Virus record (IMG/VR): IMGVR_UViG_3300035698_005135
Span: 1-22,631 of that record
Source of the DNA: a virus
Length of the DNA: 22,631 nt
Strand: one strand, 5' to 3'
The notes beneath the pieces were generated by a model. It saw only the letters and a list, made by a program, of their open reading frames with translations. It searched no databases and was not told the DNA's origin. The position numbers and the translations under genes are program-made. Positions 22,493-22,631 of this stretch are shown one piece after another. Each line of letters begins with the position of its first letter. Within the stretch, counting starts at the first letter, position 1.

Positions 22493-22596
22493 ATTATGAT
22501 GAAAATACATGCGGAGAGGCTGTTGCTGCAACCGGTCCATTTCCTGCCAAGAACATATCAGAAGCGAAAGCATTAGTTAAACAAAAAATAAAATGA
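22471..22596 (+). pseudogene. Probable C-terminal extension of the CHC2 gene in the -1 frame
   Basis: After a stop at 22468-22470 this frame stays open to TGA 22594-22596. Its product would end in a segment beginning VDYDENTCGEAVAATG and finishing ALVKQKIK. It has no ATG and no good start. The stop overlaps the next gene's ATG as ATGA, the coupled arrangement expected of a true upstream gene, whereas the annotated stop at 22492 leaves a 100-base gap unlike the rest of the cluster. A single-base indel between 22471 and 22492 would join the two. No slippery heptamer is visible, so a sequencing or assembly error, or mutation, is likelier than programmed frameshifting. Confidence 0.5.
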
Positions 22597-22631
22597 CACA
22601 AAAAGACGCATTAGAAATATTAAAAGGTGAA
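22593..22631 (+). CDS. Start of a truncated gene, perhaps a PIF1-like helicase
   Basis: Only 13 codons are visible (MTQKDALEILKGE) before the window ends. The opening matches the usual N-terminus of PIF1/RecD-like helicases, where MTQ-x-x-AL-x-IL precedes an NVFLTG...GKT P-loop that would lie just outside the window. The ATG overlaps the previous frame's stop as ATGA. Evidence for function is weak by length alone. Confidence 0.4.
   Translation, partial: MTQKDALEILKGE

Overview
The window is part of a tailed-phage genome (or a prophage-like contig). About 21 kb is a minus-strand virion block preceded by a replication gene, and a divergent plus-strand early cluster begins near 21.1 kb. The gene order and protein sizes fit a short-tailed (podovirus-like, P22-type) virion: TerS, TerL, a 701-aa portal, an acidic scaffold, a HK97-fold-type coat with an inserted domain, a gp4-like adaptor, a gp10-like beta-propeller hub, a glycine-rich fibre, and two large ejection-type proteins. 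I see no tape measure, sheath or major tail tube protein, and no integrase, lysis genes, tRNA, CRISPR or insertion sequence. The standard code fits, with TAA, TAG and TGA all used as stops.

Layout in the minus-strand direction of transcription. A control region at 21.04-21.14 kb holds a perfect DnaA box inside an inverted repeat, between two divergent extended -10 promoters. Next come a P4/D5-type helicase (21041-19536), an intrinsic terminator, and an iteron-rich, AT-rich stretch (19261-19535) that looks like a replication origin. Then follow a 162-aa unknown protein, a 249-nt structured gap, and the late operon: TerS, TerL, three small zinc-binding proteins, portal, two small proteins, a four-hairpin leader, scaffold, coat, tail and ejection proteins. 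The operon ends in a 66-aa ORF and a hairpin terminator at 589-612. A separate promoter (TTGCAT-17-TATAAT) and a 17-bp leader hairpin drive a gene that runs off the left edge (453-1).

The plus-strand cluster encodes a 61-aa helix-turn-helix protein, a 145-aa coiled-coil protein, a 75-aa protein with 13 cysteines, and a CHC2 zinc-finger primase fragment that appears frameshifted near its end. The last 13 codons resemble the start of a PIF1-like helicase. The helicase lacks its own primase domain, so primase zinc finger and helicase are split onto opposite strands.

The host is uncertain. The N-terminal part of the fibre protein and the start of the last gene resemble proteins I associate with Patescibacteria (CPR). 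Shine-Dalgarno sequences are essentially absent, and two promoters sit so close to start codons that leaderless mRNAs are likely. A CPR-associated phage is therefore my inference, not a demonstrated fact. The most unusual protein is the 804-aa ejection-type protein, whose C-terminus carries a zeta-toxin-like P-loop kinase domain that appears rearranged.
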